A stretch of 64,000 nt of DNA from Paenibacillus sp. USDA918EY (GCF_009870825.1 NZ_WTWY01000020.1:37825-101824), one strand, 5' to 3'. Shown: positions 34,729-44,845, counted from the stretch's first letter. Notes: generated by a model not told the origin, from the letters alone. Made by a program: numbers and translations.

Positions 34729-34764
34729 AAAAAAGGAGCTTTCGATGACGAAGACTCCTTTTTT
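34729..34764. terminator. Bidirectional terminator between lanC2 and purD
   Basis: AAAAAAGGAG-C-TTTCG/CGAA-GA-CTCCTTTTTT; serves the plus-strand cyclase gene and the minus-strand purine operon. The 34570-34728 stretch before it is AT-rich with no gene. Confidence 0.85.
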
Positions 34765-34802
34765 GATATCATATATTCTCTTAAAAATGCGTTGTTAATT
34801 CT

Positions 34803-36077
34803 TTATACCAACGCCTTTGCGGCAATGTCGGTGCGGTTCTGCTTGCCATCGAACGTAATCCGCTCCGCCTTTTCATATGCTTTTTGGCGAGCTTCGGCAA
34901 TATCGGCGCCCAGTCCGACAACGCCGAGCACGCGTCCGCCGCTCGTAACGTATTGTCCTTGCCCGTTTAAAGCCGTGCCGGCATGGAACACGACCGCCTC
35001 TTCTTCGTCCGCGGACGGTTCAAGACCGTCAATCGGCAGCCCTTTCGGATACGAAGCCGGGTAACCTTCGGAAGCGAGGATGACGCAGACGGCGGCGCGA
35101 TCGCTCCATTCGATGTCGACATCGGCCAATGTGCCGTTTACTGCCGCGAGGAAGATGTCGAGCAGATCGCTTTTCAGCCGCGGCAGCACCACCTGCGTTT
35201 CCGGATCGCCAAAACGGGCGTTGAACTCGACCGTCGTCGGCGTTCCGTCCGGCTGGATCATCAGCCCCGCAAACAGCACGCCGCGGAACGGGCGGCCTTC
35301 GGCCACCAAAGCTTTGGCGGTCGGTTTGATGATCGTTTCGATCGCTTTCTCCACGATGGCCGGATCGATATGCGGCAGCGGCGAATAGGTGCCCATCCCG
35401 CCCGTATTCGGCCCGCGGTCGCCGTCAAAAATCGGCTTATGGTCCTGAGCCGCCGGCATTGGACGCACCGTCTCCCCGTCGACGAAGGACAAAATCGACA
35501 TCTCCTGGCCCTCGAGGAACTGCTCGATGACGACCTGTGCGCCCGACTCGCCGAACACTTTGGCGACCATGATGTCGTGCAGCGCCTGCTGCGCCTCCTC
35601 CATCGTGCGGGCGACGGTTACGCCTTTTCCTGCCGCAAGCCCGTCCGCTTTGATGACGATCGGCGCCTGCTGCGTATTCAAATAAGCCAAAGCGGCTTCA
35701 TGGTTGTCGAATTTTTCGTAAGCCGCGGTCGGAATGCCGTATTTATGGAGCAAGTCTTTCATGAACGTTTTGCTGCCCTCGATTTCCGCCGCGTTTTTGC
35801 GCGGTCCGAACACCGGAATGTTTTTCGCTTCGAACGCATCGACGATGCCGTCCGCGAGCGGATCATCCGGTCCGACAACGACCAGGCCTATGTTTTTGTC
35901 GTTTGCAAAAGCGGTCAGCTTGTCGAATTCATGTACGGCAATCGGCACGCACTCCGCGATTTGCCCGATGCCGGCATTTCCCGGCGCGCAGTAAATCGTC
36001 CCCGCTTTGGGGCTTTTCCGCAGCGCCCAGACGATTGCATGCTCGCGTCCGCCGCCGCCAATGACCAAAATATCCAT
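34803..36077 (-). CDS. purD: Phosphoribosylamine-glycine ligase
   Basis: Joins 5-phosphoribosylamine and glycine with ATP to give GAR, the second step of purine synthesis. The 424-aa ATP-grasp enzyme begins DILVIGGGGREHAIVWAL and contains GLAAGKGV, the RFGDPETQ metal/ATP segment and GDRGPNTGGMGTYSP, all family hallmarks. GGGAGGCGG precedes the ATG. It is the last gene of the operon, separated from purH by 445 nt that hold a repeat element and a strong GGCTCCGCC/GGCGGAGCC hairpin. Confidence 0.95.
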   Translation of the reverse strand: MDILVIGGGGREHAIVWALRKSPKAGTIYCAPGNAGIGQIAECVPIAVHEFDKLTAFANDKNIGLVVVGPDDPLADGIVDAFEAKNIPVFGPRKNAAEIEGSKTFMKDLLHKYGIPTAAYEKFDNHEAALAYLNTQQAPIVIKADGLAAGKGVTVARTMEEAQQALHDIMVAKVFGESGAQVVIEQFLEGQEMSILSFVDGETVRPMPAAQDHKPIFDGDRGPNTGGMGTYSPLPHIDPAIVEKAIETIIKPTAKALVAEGRPFRGVLFAGLMIQPDGTPTTVEFNARFGDPETQVVLPRLKSDLLDIFLAAVNGTLADVDIEWSDRAAVCVILASEGYPASYPKGLPIDGLEPSADEEEAVVFHAGTALNGQGQYVTSGGRVLGVVGLGADIAEARQKAYEKAERITFDGKQNRTDIAAKALV

Positions 36078-36113
36078 GTTCCGCCTCCCGTAAATTATCC
36101 AAAATATTATTCA

Positions 36114-36154
36114 GGCTCCGCCCGCTTTCGCTTTCAAACGCAGCAGGCGGAGCC
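36114..36154 (-). other. Strong hairpin in the purD leader
   Basis: GGCTCCGCC/GGCGGAGCC, a perfect 9-bp GC-rich stem about 37 nt before purD. No T run follows on the minus strand, so it may stabilise or process the mRNA rather than terminate it. Confidence 0.5.
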
Positions 36155-36238
36155 CGATCTCAATTTCATATGTCGTTACTGATATGCCGAGTCCGGCTTT
36201 TATCGTATAAGTTGACCGATGACGGTACGGGAATGAAG

Positions 36239-36517
36239 GCAGCCGGGTGAAATGTTCTTACGATCGCTGTTGCGCCTAGACTTCTATAATTTATACTCAT
36301 GAATGGCCGAAATCCACTCACAAAGCATATGCTTACGATGCCAGCTTTCCTACGTAAAGCTTTTAGGCGAACGCAGTATACGCTTCCGAAGCAGCCTTTT
36401 TCCAAAAGGCTTTCAGCTTCTTCAGAATCATTTCCCCCAGGTTCAATTTCTAAAACGGATCCTCTTTAGAAGATTGAACCCTCTTGCCTACTCCTTACCC
36501 TTTCCAAAATTCAACTT
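36239..36517 (-). repeat. Dispersed intergenic repeat, locus C (subtype II), between purH and purD
   Basis: Read on the minus strand it starts GGCAAGAGGGTTCAATCTTC, runs through the GAAATGATTCTGAAGAAGCTG, CGCCTAAAAGCTTTACG and AAGCATATGCTT (perfect palindrome) blocks, and ends GCAACAGCGATCGTAAGAAC followed by ATTTCACCCGGCTGCC. It is the single-copy form of the units amplified at 8573-9390 and points with transcription. Confidence 0.85.
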
Positions 36518-36522
36518 TAAGA

Positions 36523-38070
36523 TTAATGTTTAAAATGTCTAACGCCCGTAAACACCATGGCGATGCCGTACTCGTTTGCGACTTTGATCGACTCTTCGTC
36601 CTTGATGGATCCGCCCGGCTGAATAACCGCCGTGATGCCGGCCTTCGCTGCCAGTTCCAACGTGTCGCCCATCGGGAAAAACGCATCCGAGGCCAACACT
36701 GCGCCTTTTGCTTTTTCTCCGGCTTGCTCAATGGCGATTTTCGCCGCACCGACGCGGTTCATCTGTCCGGCGCCAACGCCTACGGTCATGTTGTCCGCAG
36801 CAAGCACGATCGCATTGGATTTGACGTGCTTCACGACTTTCCATCCGAACAGCAGCTGCTTGAGTTCTTCCGGCGTCGGCTGGCGGTCGGTCACAACCTT
36901 GAGGTCAGCCTCATCCAGCGCGTGAACGTCGCTTTCCTGCACCACCATGCCGCCGTCGATGGACGTGACGACAAAGCTGCTCTTGCGTTCTCTGGAGGAA
37001 CCGAATTCGCCCATTTGGAGCAGACGGATGTTTTTCTTTTTCGTCAAAATGTCGAGCGCTTCCTCGGTGAAGCCCGGCGCAAGGATGATTTCGAGGAAAA
37101 TTTCGCTCAGCAGCTTCGCGGTATCGCTGTCGATGATCCGGTTCGCAGCGACGATGCCGCCGAAAATGGAGGTCGGGTCCGCGCTGTACGCTTTTTCATA
37201 AGCCTCCAAAATGCTTTCGCCCACGCCTACGCCGCAAGGGTTCATATGCTTCACGGCGACGACCGCCGGCTCGTCGAATTCTTTCACGATTTGCAGCGCC
37301 GCATTGGCGTCATTGATGTTGTTGTAAGACAATTCCTTGCCGTGAAGCTGCTCGGCTGTCGTTAGCGTGCCGGAAGGAGCCAGCGGTTTGCGGTAAAAGG
37401 CCGCTTTTTGATGCGGATTTTCCCCGTAGCGGAGATCCTGGATTTTTTCGTAGGTCACGGTAAAACGCTCCGGAAGCGGCTCGCCGGTCACGTTCGACAA
37501 ATAATCGGCGATCAGGGCGTCGTATGCGCCGGTATGGCGGAAGACTTTGGCTGCAAGCTGTTTGCGCGTGTCCAGGGTCGTATCCCCTTGCTCGCGGATT
37601 TGCTCGATCACGGTGCCGTAATCGCCCGAATCAACGACGACCGTCACGAACGCATGGTTTTTGGCAGCCGAACGGAGCATGGTCGGTCCGCCGATATCGA
37701 TGTTTTCGATGGCGTCTTCATACGTCACATCCGGTTTGGCGATCGTTTCCTGGAACGGATACAAATTGACGACGACGAGGTCGATGTAACCCAGCCCCAA
37801 ATCCTTCATCTGCTGCTGATGCTCCGCGCTGTCGCGAATGGCCAGCAGTCCGCTGTGAACCGCGGGATGAAGCGTCTTGACGCGACCGTCCAAAATTTCG
37901 GGAAATCCCGTCACGTCGGAAATGCCGATGACCGGCACGCCTTCTTTCGCCAGCAGGCTTTTGGTTCCTCCCGTCGAAATGATTTCCACGCCAAGTGCAG
38001 ACAGCTCGCGGCAAAAATCTACGATGCCCTTTTTATCCGAAACGCTTACCAGCGCTCTTTTAATACCCAC
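36523..38070 (-). CDS. purH: Bifunctional AICAR transformylase/IMP cyclohydrolase
   Basis: Catalyses the last two steps to IMP: formylation of AICAR and ring closure. Start taken at GTG 38070 after AAAGGAGG; the 16-codon upstream extension is not conserved in the family. The 515-aa protein opens with the MGS-like cyclohydrolase domain (ALVSVSDKKGIVDFCRELSALGVEIISTGGT within residues 4-36) and continues with the AICARFT domain containing KHMNPCGVGVG. It lies 237 nt after purN; the gap carries a CGGCTTGCGAAGCCG hairpin. Confidence 0.94.
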   Translation of the reverse strand: MGIKRALVSVSDKKGIVDFCRELSALGVEIISTGGTKSLLAKEGVPVIGISDVTGFPEILDGRVKTLHPAVHSGLLAIRDSAEHQQQMKDLGLGYIDLVVVNLYPFQETIAKPDVTYEDAIENIDIGGPTMLRSAAKNHAFVTVVVDSGDYGTVIEQIREQGDTTLDTRKQLAAKVFRHTGAYDALIADYLSNVTGEPLPERFTVTYEKIQDLRYGENPHQKAAFYRKPLAPSGTLTTAEQLHGKELSYNNINDANAALQIVKEFDEPAVVAVKHMNPCGVGVGESILEAYEKAYSADPTSIFGGIVAANRIIDSDTAKLLSEIFLEIILAPGFTEEALDILTKKKNIRLLQMGEFGSSRERKSSFVVTSIDGGMVVQESDVHALDEADLKVVTDRQPTPEELKQLLFGWKVVKHVKSNAIVLAADNMTVGVGAGQMNRVGAAKIAIEQAGEKAKGAVLASDAFFPMGDTLELAAKAGITAVIQPGGSIKDEESIKVANEYGIAMVFTGVRHFKH

Positions 38071-38307
38071 AATATGCTCCTCCTTTGTCGTAGAGAATGG
38101 TGGAGTCCCTTCCATCACGGCTTCGCAAGCCGATTCTCCATCATCCTCGCGTAATACGCTAACATTCGGGTGATCGTCTTTTATTTCCCGAGAAATATCG
38201 AATGGTCTCCGTGTTTCTCTCCCTCAACATGCCCATCATGACAAAACATCGGATTGTTCACATTCCATAGCCGAACTTGTCGTCTTTGTGAAGCGCAATC
38301 ATTGCCT

Positions 38308-38925
38308 TTAAAAATTCGAGACCGTAACCTGCCTCCCCTCAAGCTTGACCCGTCCTTGGGCAAACCAGGATACGACCTCGGGGTACAGTTCTCTTTCCAC
38401 CGCATGAACCGCCTCCGCAAAAGACTCGGACGTTTCGCCCGAAGCGATCGGGATCGCCGCCTGAGCGATAATTGGTCCGGTATCCATCCCTTCATCGACA
38501 AAATGAACCGTAACCCCGCTCACCTTCACGCCGTATGCCAAAGCCTGTCCGATCGCATCTTTGCCGGGAAAAGCCGGCAGCAGCGACGGATGGATGTTGA
38601 TGAGGCGCCCGGCGTATTTTTCGACGATGACGTGTGTCAACAACCGCATGTATCCCGCAAGCACGACAAGATCCACGCCATGCGCCTCAAGCTTTTCGAC
38701 GATTTCGCGCTCATAAGCTTCCCGGGAGTCGTAATCCTTCGGTTTGAACAGAAAGGCTGGAATGCCCAGCCGCTCGGCCCGGCCCACGACGGGAGCGGAA
38801 GGTTTGTCGCAAACGAGCAGCGCGATCTCCGCCCCGCCCAGCTTGCCTGCATTTGCCGCTTCGGCCAACGCTTGAAAATTGCTGCCTTCGCCCGAGGCAA
38901 AGACGGCAATACGGTAAACGCCCAT
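38308..38925 (-). CDS. purN: Phosphoribosylglycinamide formyltransferase
   Basis: Transfers a formyl group from 10-formyl-THF to GAR. The 205-aa protein has IAVFASGEGSNFQAL at the start and the catalytic INIHPSLLPAFPGKDAI (Asn-His) and VHFVDEGMDTGPII (Asp) motifs. The start overlaps the purM stop by one base, so the two are translationally linked. Third purine step; cytoplasmic. Confidence 0.95.
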   Translation of the reverse strand: MGVYRIAVFASGEGSNFQALAEAANAGKLGGAEIALLVCDKPSAPVVGRAERLGIPAFLFKPKDYDSREAYEREIVEKLEAHGVDLVVLAGYMRLLTHVIVEKYAGRLINIHPSLLPAFPGKDAIGQALAYGVKVSGVTVHFVDEGMDTGPIIAQAAIPIASGETSESFAEAVHAVERELYPEVVSWFAQGRVKLEGRQVTVSNF

Positions 38926-39977
38926 TAAACTTCAGCTCCCGTAAACGTCACGATGGATTCGCCTTCCGTCACCTTGCCGATGAGATAAGCCTCTTCCCCT
39001 TGTTCTTTCAAAAAGGCGACCGCTCTCTCTGCGTCTTCAGCGTTGACGACAAGCACAAGGCCTATGCCCATATTAAAAGTCGTGAACATATCCCGATTGG
39101 AAATAGAGCCCTTACGCTGCATCAGTTCAAAGATCGGCAAAATCGGCCAGGAGCCGTATTCGATGTCGACGTTGACGTCATCCGGCAGCATCCGCGGAAT
39201 ATTTTCGATGAATCCGCCGCCCGTGATGTGCGCCATGCCTTTGACCGGCATCTGCTCCAGAAGGGCCAACAACGGTTTGACGTAAATTTTTGTGGGCGCG
39301 AGAAGCGTGTCTCCCAAAGTGCCTCCAAGCTCCGGAACCGAATCCTGCAGGCTGTAGCCTTCCTGCTCCAGGAGCAGCTTGCGGACCAGGGAAAAGCCGT
39401 TGCTGTGCACGCCGCTGGACGAGAGTCCGATCACCGCGTCGCCAGGGGCAATGCCCGCGCCGCTAATGATTTTGCTTTTGTCGACGACGCCTACGGTAAA
39501 GCCGGCAATGTCGTATTCGCCTTCGGCGTACATGCCGGGCATTTCAGCCGTTTCGCCGCCGATCAGCGCACAACCCGCCTGATGGCAGCCCTCGGCGATG
39601 CCGGCCACGATGGCTTCGATTTTTTCGGGCACGACTTTGTCGCATGCAAGATAATCCAGGAAAAAAAGCGGCTCGGCGCCCTGCACCACGATATCGTTCA
39701 CGCACATGGCGACAGCGTCGATCCCGATCGTATCATGGCGGTCCATCGCAAAAGCGATTTTCAGCTTCGTGCCGACCCCGTCCGTGCCCGACACGAGCAC
39801 CGGCTCCTCATATTTATCCTTGTTTAATCCGAACAATGCACCGAAGCCGCCGAGATCGGTCATCACTTCGGGACGGAACGTCCGTTTCACGTGCTTTTTC
39901 ATGCGTTCTACCGCTTCATTCCCTGCCGCGATATCGACGCCGGCGTTTTTGTAGGCTTCAGACACTTCCCACGACAC
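38925..39977 (-). CDS. purM: Phosphoribosylformylglycinamidine cyclo-ligase
   Basis: Closes FGAM to AIR with ATP. The protein (350 aa from the first GTG at 39977, 346 from a second GTG at 39965, which matches the family start SEAYKNAGVDI better) has VSGTDGVGTKLKIA, the GGETAEMPGMY motif and SSSGVHSNGFSLVR. The ribosome-binding site is ambiguous (GGAAGGG upstream of both). A 151-nt gap separates it from purF. Confidence 0.94.
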   Translation of the reverse strand: MSWEVSEAYKNAGVDIAAGNEAVERMKKHVKRTFRPEVMTDLGGFGALFGLNKDKYEEPVLVSGTDGVGTKLKIAFAMDRHDTIGIDAVAMCVNDIVVQGAEPLFFLDYLACDKVVPEKIEAIVAGIAEGCHQAGCALIGGETAEMPGMYAEGEYDIAGFTVGVVDKSKIISGAGIAPGDAVIGLSSSGVHSNGFSLVRKLLLEQEGYSLQDSVPELGGTLGDTLLAPTKIYVKPLLALLEQMPVKGMAHITGGGFIENIPRMLPDDVNVDIEYGSWPILPIFELMQRKGSISNRDMFTTFNMGIGLVLVVNAEDAERAVAFLKEQGEEAYLIGKVTEGESIVTFTGAEV

Positions 39978-40128
39978 TTCCCTTCCAATGGGTAATATGA
40001 ATTGATAAATGCAGCTTTAAGTCAGGAATTTGCTTTTTTATGAATGAATTCCGATTGCAGGCTTTAAAGTACACGAGATAAATGTTTTATATATTGAACT
40101 TTTGAGCCTCCAGCCCTGCATGATCCGA

Positions 40129-41610
40129 TCAGCAGCTGCAACCGAACTTCTCTTCGCCGTCGAAATCCAGGCGCGTCGGGTAATCGTTATCAAAACACGC
40201 CAGGCAGAGCCCGCCTTTATGATCCGCCTCGTTATTGCCCGCAATCGCCGTGATCAAGCCTTCCGGGCTCAAAAACGCCAGCGAATCCGCATTGATCTCG
40301 CGACAAATTTCTTCGACGGTTCGTGACGAAGCGATCAGCTCGCGCCGGTCCGGCGTGTCGATGCCGTAAAAGCAAGGGTTTTTGAACGGCGGCGACGTAA
40401 TCCGCACATGCACCTCGACGGCGCCCGCTTCGCGGAGCAGATTGACGATCCGTCTCGAGGTCGTGCCGCGCACGATCGAATCGTCGATCATAACGACGCG
40501 CTGCCCTTCCACTACGCGGCGGACGGCGCTCAGCTTCATCTTCACGCCCTGCTCGCGCAGCTCCTGGCTCGGTTGGATGAACGTCCGGCCGGTGTATTTG
40601 TTTTTGATGAGGCCCAGCTCGTAAGGAATACCGGTTTGCTCGGCATAACCGATGGCCGCCGAAATGCTCGAATCCGGAACGCCGGTCACGATGTCCGCAT
40701 CGACAAACGATTCGATCGCCATCCGGCTGCCCATGCGCTTGCGCGCCGAATGCTGGTTCGAGCCGTTCATGTCGCTGTCGGGACGGGCAAAATAGATGTA
40801 TTCCATCGCGCACAGCGCTTTGCGGTGTTTTTTCTCGTCAAAACGCCCCTCATGAAGTCCTTCGCGATCCAGCACCAGAAGCTCGCCCGGCTCGATATCG
40901 CGCACGAATTCCGCGCCGATCGTCTCAAACGCGCACGTCTCGGAAGCAAAAATGTAGGCATCGCCGAGTTTGCCCATACTGAGCGGACGCAGCCCGTGAG
41001 GATCGGAGGCTACCAGCAGCTTGTCGTTGGTCATGATCAGGAATGCATAACCGCCGACGATGCGGTTAAACGCGTCCTTGGCCGCCTCGACCAAATCCTT
41101 CGAGGAACGGGCGATCAAATGCGCGATCACTTCGGTGTCGCTGGTCGTCTGGAAGATGGAGCCGCTTTCCTCGAGCTCGCGCCGGATTTGCGGCGCATTG
41201 ACGATGTTGCCGTTCGTCGCCACGGCGAGATCGCCTGCGCGGTATTTGAACACAAGCGGCTGCGCGTTCGCCAGCTTGCTGTCGCCGCTGGTCGAATAAC
41301 GGACATGGCCGATGGAAATGGAGCCGGTAAGAGACGACAACAGGTCTTTGTCGAAGACCTCCTTCACCAAACCCATCCCGCGGTGAAAATGAAACTCCTT
41401 CCCGTCGCTGACGCAAATCCCGGCGCTTTCTTCCCCGCGGTGCTGCAGGGCGTGCAGCCCGTAATAGGAAAGGGATGCGGCATCGGGGTGTCCATACACC
41501 CCGAATACGCCGCATTCCTCTTTTAATTTGTCGAACAGGCCTTCTTTGCCCGCTCCTTCGTTATAATAGTCTCCGGTCCACAGCGGCTGAGATGCTATTT
41601 CATGAGACAT
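40129..41610 (-). CDS. purF: Amidophosphoribosyltransferase
   Basis: First committed step: PRPP plus glutamine to phosphoribosylamine. The 493-aa precursor carries a propeptide removed before the nucleophile Cys33 (EECGVFGVYGH). Downstream are the Ntn glutaminase motifs (HALQHRGEESAG, GHVRYSTSG) and the PRPP loop VVMIDDSIVRGTTS. The Bacillus-type enzyme holds an Fe-S cluster and the Cys-rich C-terminus here (CLACFDNDYP, EKFGCSC) fits. Its start overlaps the purL stop by 16 nt. Confidence 0.95.
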   Translation of the reverse strand: MSHEIASQPLWTGDYYNEGAGKEGLFDKLKEECGVFGVYGHPDAASLSYYGLHALQHRGEESAGICVSDGKEFHFHRGMGLVKEVFDKDLLSSLTGSISIGHVRYSTSGDSKLANAQPLVFKYRAGDLAVATNGNIVNAPQIRRELEESGSIFQTTSDTEVIAHLIARSSKDLVEAAKDAFNRIVGGYAFLIMTNDKLLVASDPHGLRPLSMGKLGDAYIFASETCAFETIGAEFVRDIEPGELLVLDREGLHEGRFDEKKHRKALCAMEYIYFARPDSDMNGSNQHSARKRMGSRMAIESFVDADIVTGVPDSSISAAIGYAEQTGIPYELGLIKNKYTGRTFIQPSQELREQGVKMKLSAVRRVVEGQRVVMIDDSIVRGTTSRRIVNLLREAGAVEVHVRITSPPFKNPCFYGIDTPDRRELIASSRTVEEICREINADSLAFLSPEGLITAIAGNNEADHKGGLCLACFDNDYPTRLDFDGEEKFGCSC

Positions 41611-43838
41611 GGGATCGCATCCTCCCAGACTTGGCGCAGTCCTGCCACCGGTTCGTTCAATGCCTGCGCGTCGTTAATCGTCACTACGAGACTTTCGCCG
41701 CCGACGGAGCCGATCCGTGCCACGGGTACTCCGCGTTCGGTCAAATACGCCTCCAGCTTGTCGGCTTGTTCTTGGCTTGCAGACAGCAGAATGCGGGATT
41801 GCGATTCGCTGAAAAGCGCCACATCGCTGCGCAATTCCGTGCTTAGGGACACTTGGGCGCCGATGGAACCGCTGATGCAGGATTCCGCCAATGCGACCGC
41901 GAGGCCGCCTTCGGACAGGTCATGCGCGGACTGCACGAGTCCGCCTTGAATGGCGCCGAGCACGCCGGCAAGCAGTTTTTTCTCCGTATTCAAATCCAAT
42001 GCCGGAGGCCGTCCTTCCGTAACGCCGTGAACGGCATATTGGAATTCGCTGCCTCCAAGTTCGGCTTTCGTGTCGCCGAGCAGGAAGATGACGTCGCCTC
42101 CCTGTTTGAAGCCTTGGGTTGTAATATGGTCCGTATCATGCAGCAGGCCGACCATGCCGACCACCGGCGTCGGGTAAATCGCGCCGCTTGCGTTTTCGTT
42201 GTACAAGCTGACGTTGCCGCCGATGACCGGCGTATCCAGCACGCGGCAGGCTTCGGCCATACCGTCTACCGCGCGTTCCATTTGCCAGAAAATGTCCGGC
42301 TTTTCCGGGCTGCCGAAGTTCAGGTTGTCCGTAATCGCCAGCGGCTCCGCACCGGAGCAAACGATGTTGCGCGCTGCTTCGCTGACGGCGATTTTACCGC
42401 CGACCTCCGGATCGAGGTACACGTAACGGCCGTTGCAGTCCGTCGTCATGGCGAGCCCTTTGCGCGTGCCGTCGATCGTGATCACCGCCGCATCCGAACC
42501 CGGGCGCACCGCCGTGCTGGTGCGGACCATATAGTCGTATTGGTTGTACACCCATGCTTTGCTCGCTACGGTCGGGGAAGCCAGCACCTTTTTCAAAGCG
42601 CCGCCCAAATCTTTGACTTCGTTATAACGCAGCGTATCTACGTTTTCATTTTCTACATAATAAGCAGGCACGCTCGATGGTTTCTCATATACAGGGCATT
42701 CGTCGACAAGCGCCTGTACCGGCATGTCGCCGACCAGCTCGCCATGATGGAACAGCTTCAAACGTCCGTCGTCGGTGACTTTGCCGACTTTGGCGCAGAT
42801 GACGCCCCAACGCTCGAAAATTTCCATCGCCTGCGCTTCGTCCTTCGGTTCAACGACGAACAGCATCCGTTCCTGCGATTCGGAAAGCATCATTTCGTAC
42901 GGCGTCATGCCTTCTTCGCGCTGCGGCACCTGGTCCAGGTACAGCTCGAGGCCGTTGCCCGCCTTGCTCGCCATTTCCGCGCTGGAGCAGGTGAGACCCG
43001 CCGCGCCCATATCCTGAATGCCAAGCACGATGCCGGTGTCGATCAGTTCGAGGCAGGCTTCCATCACGAGTTTTTCCATGAACGGATCGCCGACCTGAAC
43101 GGCCGTTTTCTTGGCTTCCGACTCTTCGCTCAGCTCAACGGAGGCGAACGTCGCACCGTGAATGCCGTCGCGGCCCGTCGGAGGTCCGACGTAAAATACC
43201 GGGTTGCCGACGCCTTTGGCGACGCCGCGCTGGATTTTGTCATGATCGATCAGGCCGACGCACATCGCATTAACGAGCGGATTGCCGTCGTAGCTGTTGT
43301 CGAACATCACTTCGCCCGCCACGGTCGGAATGCCGATGCAGTTGCCGTAACCGGCGATGCCGGAAACGACATGCTCAAACAAGTATTTGACGCGATCGCT
43401 CTCCAGCTTGCCGAAACGAAGCGAGTTCAAGAGGGCCACCGGTCTTGCGCCCATCGAGAAAATATCGCGGATAATGCCCCCTACCCCGGTTGCTGCGCCT
43501 TGGTAAGGTTCAACCGCCGACGGGTGGTTATGGCTTTCGATTTTGAACACGACGGCTTGGTTGTCGCCGATGTCGACGATGCCCGCGCCTTCGCCCGGTC
43601 CCATCAGGACGCGCGGTCCGCTGGTCGGGAAGCGGCGAAGCAGCGGCTTCGAGTTTTTATAGGCGCAATGCTCGGACCACATGACGCTGAAAACGCCGAT
43701 CTCCGTGTAGTTCGGAAGGCGGCCCATAAACGAGCAAATCAGTTCGTATTCGCTGTCCGATACGCCAAACTGCTGATAAATTTTCTGTTCCGCAATCTGC
43801 TGTGCGGTCGGTTCCTTAGCGGACACTTGCTGTGCCAT
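41595..43838 (-). CDS. purL: FGAM synthase, synthetase subunit (small PurL)
   Basis: With PurQ and PurS converts FGAR to FGAM using ATP and glutamine. The 747-aa length is that of the Gram-positive small PurL lacking a fused glutaminase. Motifs: MWSEHCAYKNSKPLLR, FKIESHNHPSAVEPYQGAATG split over residues 87-107, and DMGAAGLTCSSAEMA. It overlaps purQ by 23 nt and purF by 16 nt, as tightly packed as the Bacillus operon. Confidence 0.96.
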   Translation of the reverse strand: MAQQVSAKEPTAQQIAEQKIYQQFGVSDSEYELICSFMGRLPNYTEIGVFSVMWSEHCAYKNSKPLLRRFPTSGPRVLMGPGEGAGIVDIGDNQAVVFKIESHNHPSAVEPYQGAATGVGGIIRDIFSMGARPVALLNSLRFGKLESDRVKYLFEHVVSGIAGYGNCIGIPTVAGEVMFDNSYDGNPLVNAMCVGLIDHDKIQRGVAKGVGNPVFYVGPPTGRDGIHGATFASVELSEESEAKKTAVQVGDPFMEKLVMEACLELIDTGIVLGIQDMGAAGLTCSSAEMASKAGNGLELYLDQVPQREEGMTPYEMMLSESQERMLFVVEPKDEAQAMEIFERWGVICAKVGKVTDDGRLKLFHHGELVGDMPVQALVDECPVYEKPSSVPAYYVENENVDTLRYNEVKDLGGALKKVLASPTVASKAWVYNQYDYMVRTSTAVRPGSDAAVITIDGTRKGLAMTTDCNGRYVYLDPEVGGKIAVSEAARNIVCSGAEPLAITDNLNFGSPEKPDIFWQMERAVDGMAEACRVLDTPVIGGNVSLYNENASGAIYPTPVVGMVGLLHDTDHITTQGFKQGGDVIFLLGDTKAELGGSEFQYAVHGVTEGRPPALDLNTEKKLLAGVLGAIQGGLVQSAHDLSEGGLAVALAESCISGSIGAQVSLSTELRSDVALFSESQSRILLSASQEQADKLEAYLTERGVPVARIGSVGGESLVVTINDAQALNEPVAGLRQVWEDAIPCLMK

Positions 43839-44502
43839 GGGTATCCCTCCAAGCTTTCAGGATTGATGTAAACATGCGTTTTCCGTCCGCCGAGCCGAGC
43901 AGGTCCTTAACCGCCCGCTCCGGATGCGGCATCATGCCGACGACGTTGCCCCGTTTGTTCGAAATGCCGGCAATATCGGCCAGGGAGCCGTTCGGATTGT
44001 CTTTGTACGTAAACACGATCTGGTTATTTTGCTGAAGCTCTTTCAGCGTCTCTTCGTCGCAATAATAATTGCCTTCGCCATGCGCGATCGGGATGACGAT
44101 CTCTTCGTTCGGCGCAAAATCGTTCGTAAACGGGTTTTTATTGTTCACGACCTTAAGCACCGTGTCATGGCAGCGGAATTTCAACGAGTTGTTGCGAAGC
44201 AGTACGCCGGGCAGCAATCCCGCTTCCGTCAAAATTTGAAACCCGTTGCAGATGCCGAGAATGTATTTGCCCTCTTCCGCGGCTTTCGCCACTTCGTTCA
44301 TGACCGGCGCAAACCGGGAAATCGCCCCGCAGCGCAGGTAATCGCCATACGAAAATCCGCCCGGAACCAAAATGCAGTCATATGCGGAAAGATCGGTCGC
44401 GGTATGCCACACGTAATCGACAGGCTCTCCAACTTCCTGCACCGCTTTGTAGCAGTCGATGTCGCAGTTGGAGCCAGGAAAAACGAGAACTGCAAATTTC
44501 AT
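43816..44502 (-). CDS. purQ: FGAM synthase, glutaminase subunit
   Basis: Class I glutamine amidotransferase supplying ammonia to PurL. The 228-aa protein has VLVFPGSNCDIDCYKA at the start, the nucleophile Cys in ILGICNGFQIL and the catalytic His-Glu near the end (GMMPHPERAV). Position between purS and purL fits the three-part complex. Confidence 0.96.
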   Translation of the reverse strand: MKFAVLVFPGSNCDIDCYKAVQEVGEPVDYVWHTATDLSAYDCILVPGGFSYGDYLRCGAISRFAPVMNEVAKAAEEGKYILGICNGFQILTEAGLLPGVLLRNNSLKFRCHDTVLKVVNNKNPFTNDFAPNEEIVIPIAHGEGNYYCDEETLKELQQNNQIVFTYKDNPNGSLADIAGISNKRGNVVGMMPHPERAVKDLLGSADGKRMFTSILKAWRDTHGTASVR

Positions 44503-44507
44503 GGATG

Positions 44508-44753
44508 TTAGCCCTCCAATTCGTAACGGTAATCCTCAACCACCGTGTTCGCCAAAAGCTTTTCGCACATCTCTTTGACGCGGCGCTCGGCCTCGGCACG
44601 GTCATTCGTGTCCAGGCTAAGCTCCATATATTTGCCGATGCGCACACTCTCTACTTCCTGAAAACCCATCGAATGCAGCGCTCCCTGCACCGCAACGCCT
44701 TGCGGATCAAGTACGCCCTGCTTAATCGTGACATAGACCGTAGCTTTCAACAT
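44508..44753 (-). CDS. purS: FGAM synthase, PurS subunit
   Basis: The 81-aa protein is the small structural subunit that bridges PurQ and PurL. It starts MLKATVYVTIKQGVLDPQG and contains LHSMGFQEVESVRIGKYMEL, matching the PurS ferredoxin-like fold. GAGGAGG precedes the ATG. The stop lies 5 nt before purQ. Upstream is a 358-nt gap carrying repeat locus D. Confidence 0.95.
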   Translation of the reverse strand: MLKATVYVTIKQGVLDPQGVAVQGALHSMGFQEVESVRIGKYMELSLDTNDRAEAERRVKEMCEKLLANTVVEDYRYELEG

Positions 44754-44845
44754 ATTCCTCTAGTTCCTCCTCAGGTTAGATCGATAGAATGAGCTTATGA
44801 TAAATGCTATATTTCAATCTTAGAAGTATGTGACATTACGCGGCG

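Noticed and set aside
41853..43871. 672-codon plus-strand frame antisense to purL (and similar long frames opposite purD, purF, purB, topB)
   Set aside because: These are shadows of GC-rich, well-conserved enzymes; products are Arg/His-rich without known domains and lack start signals.
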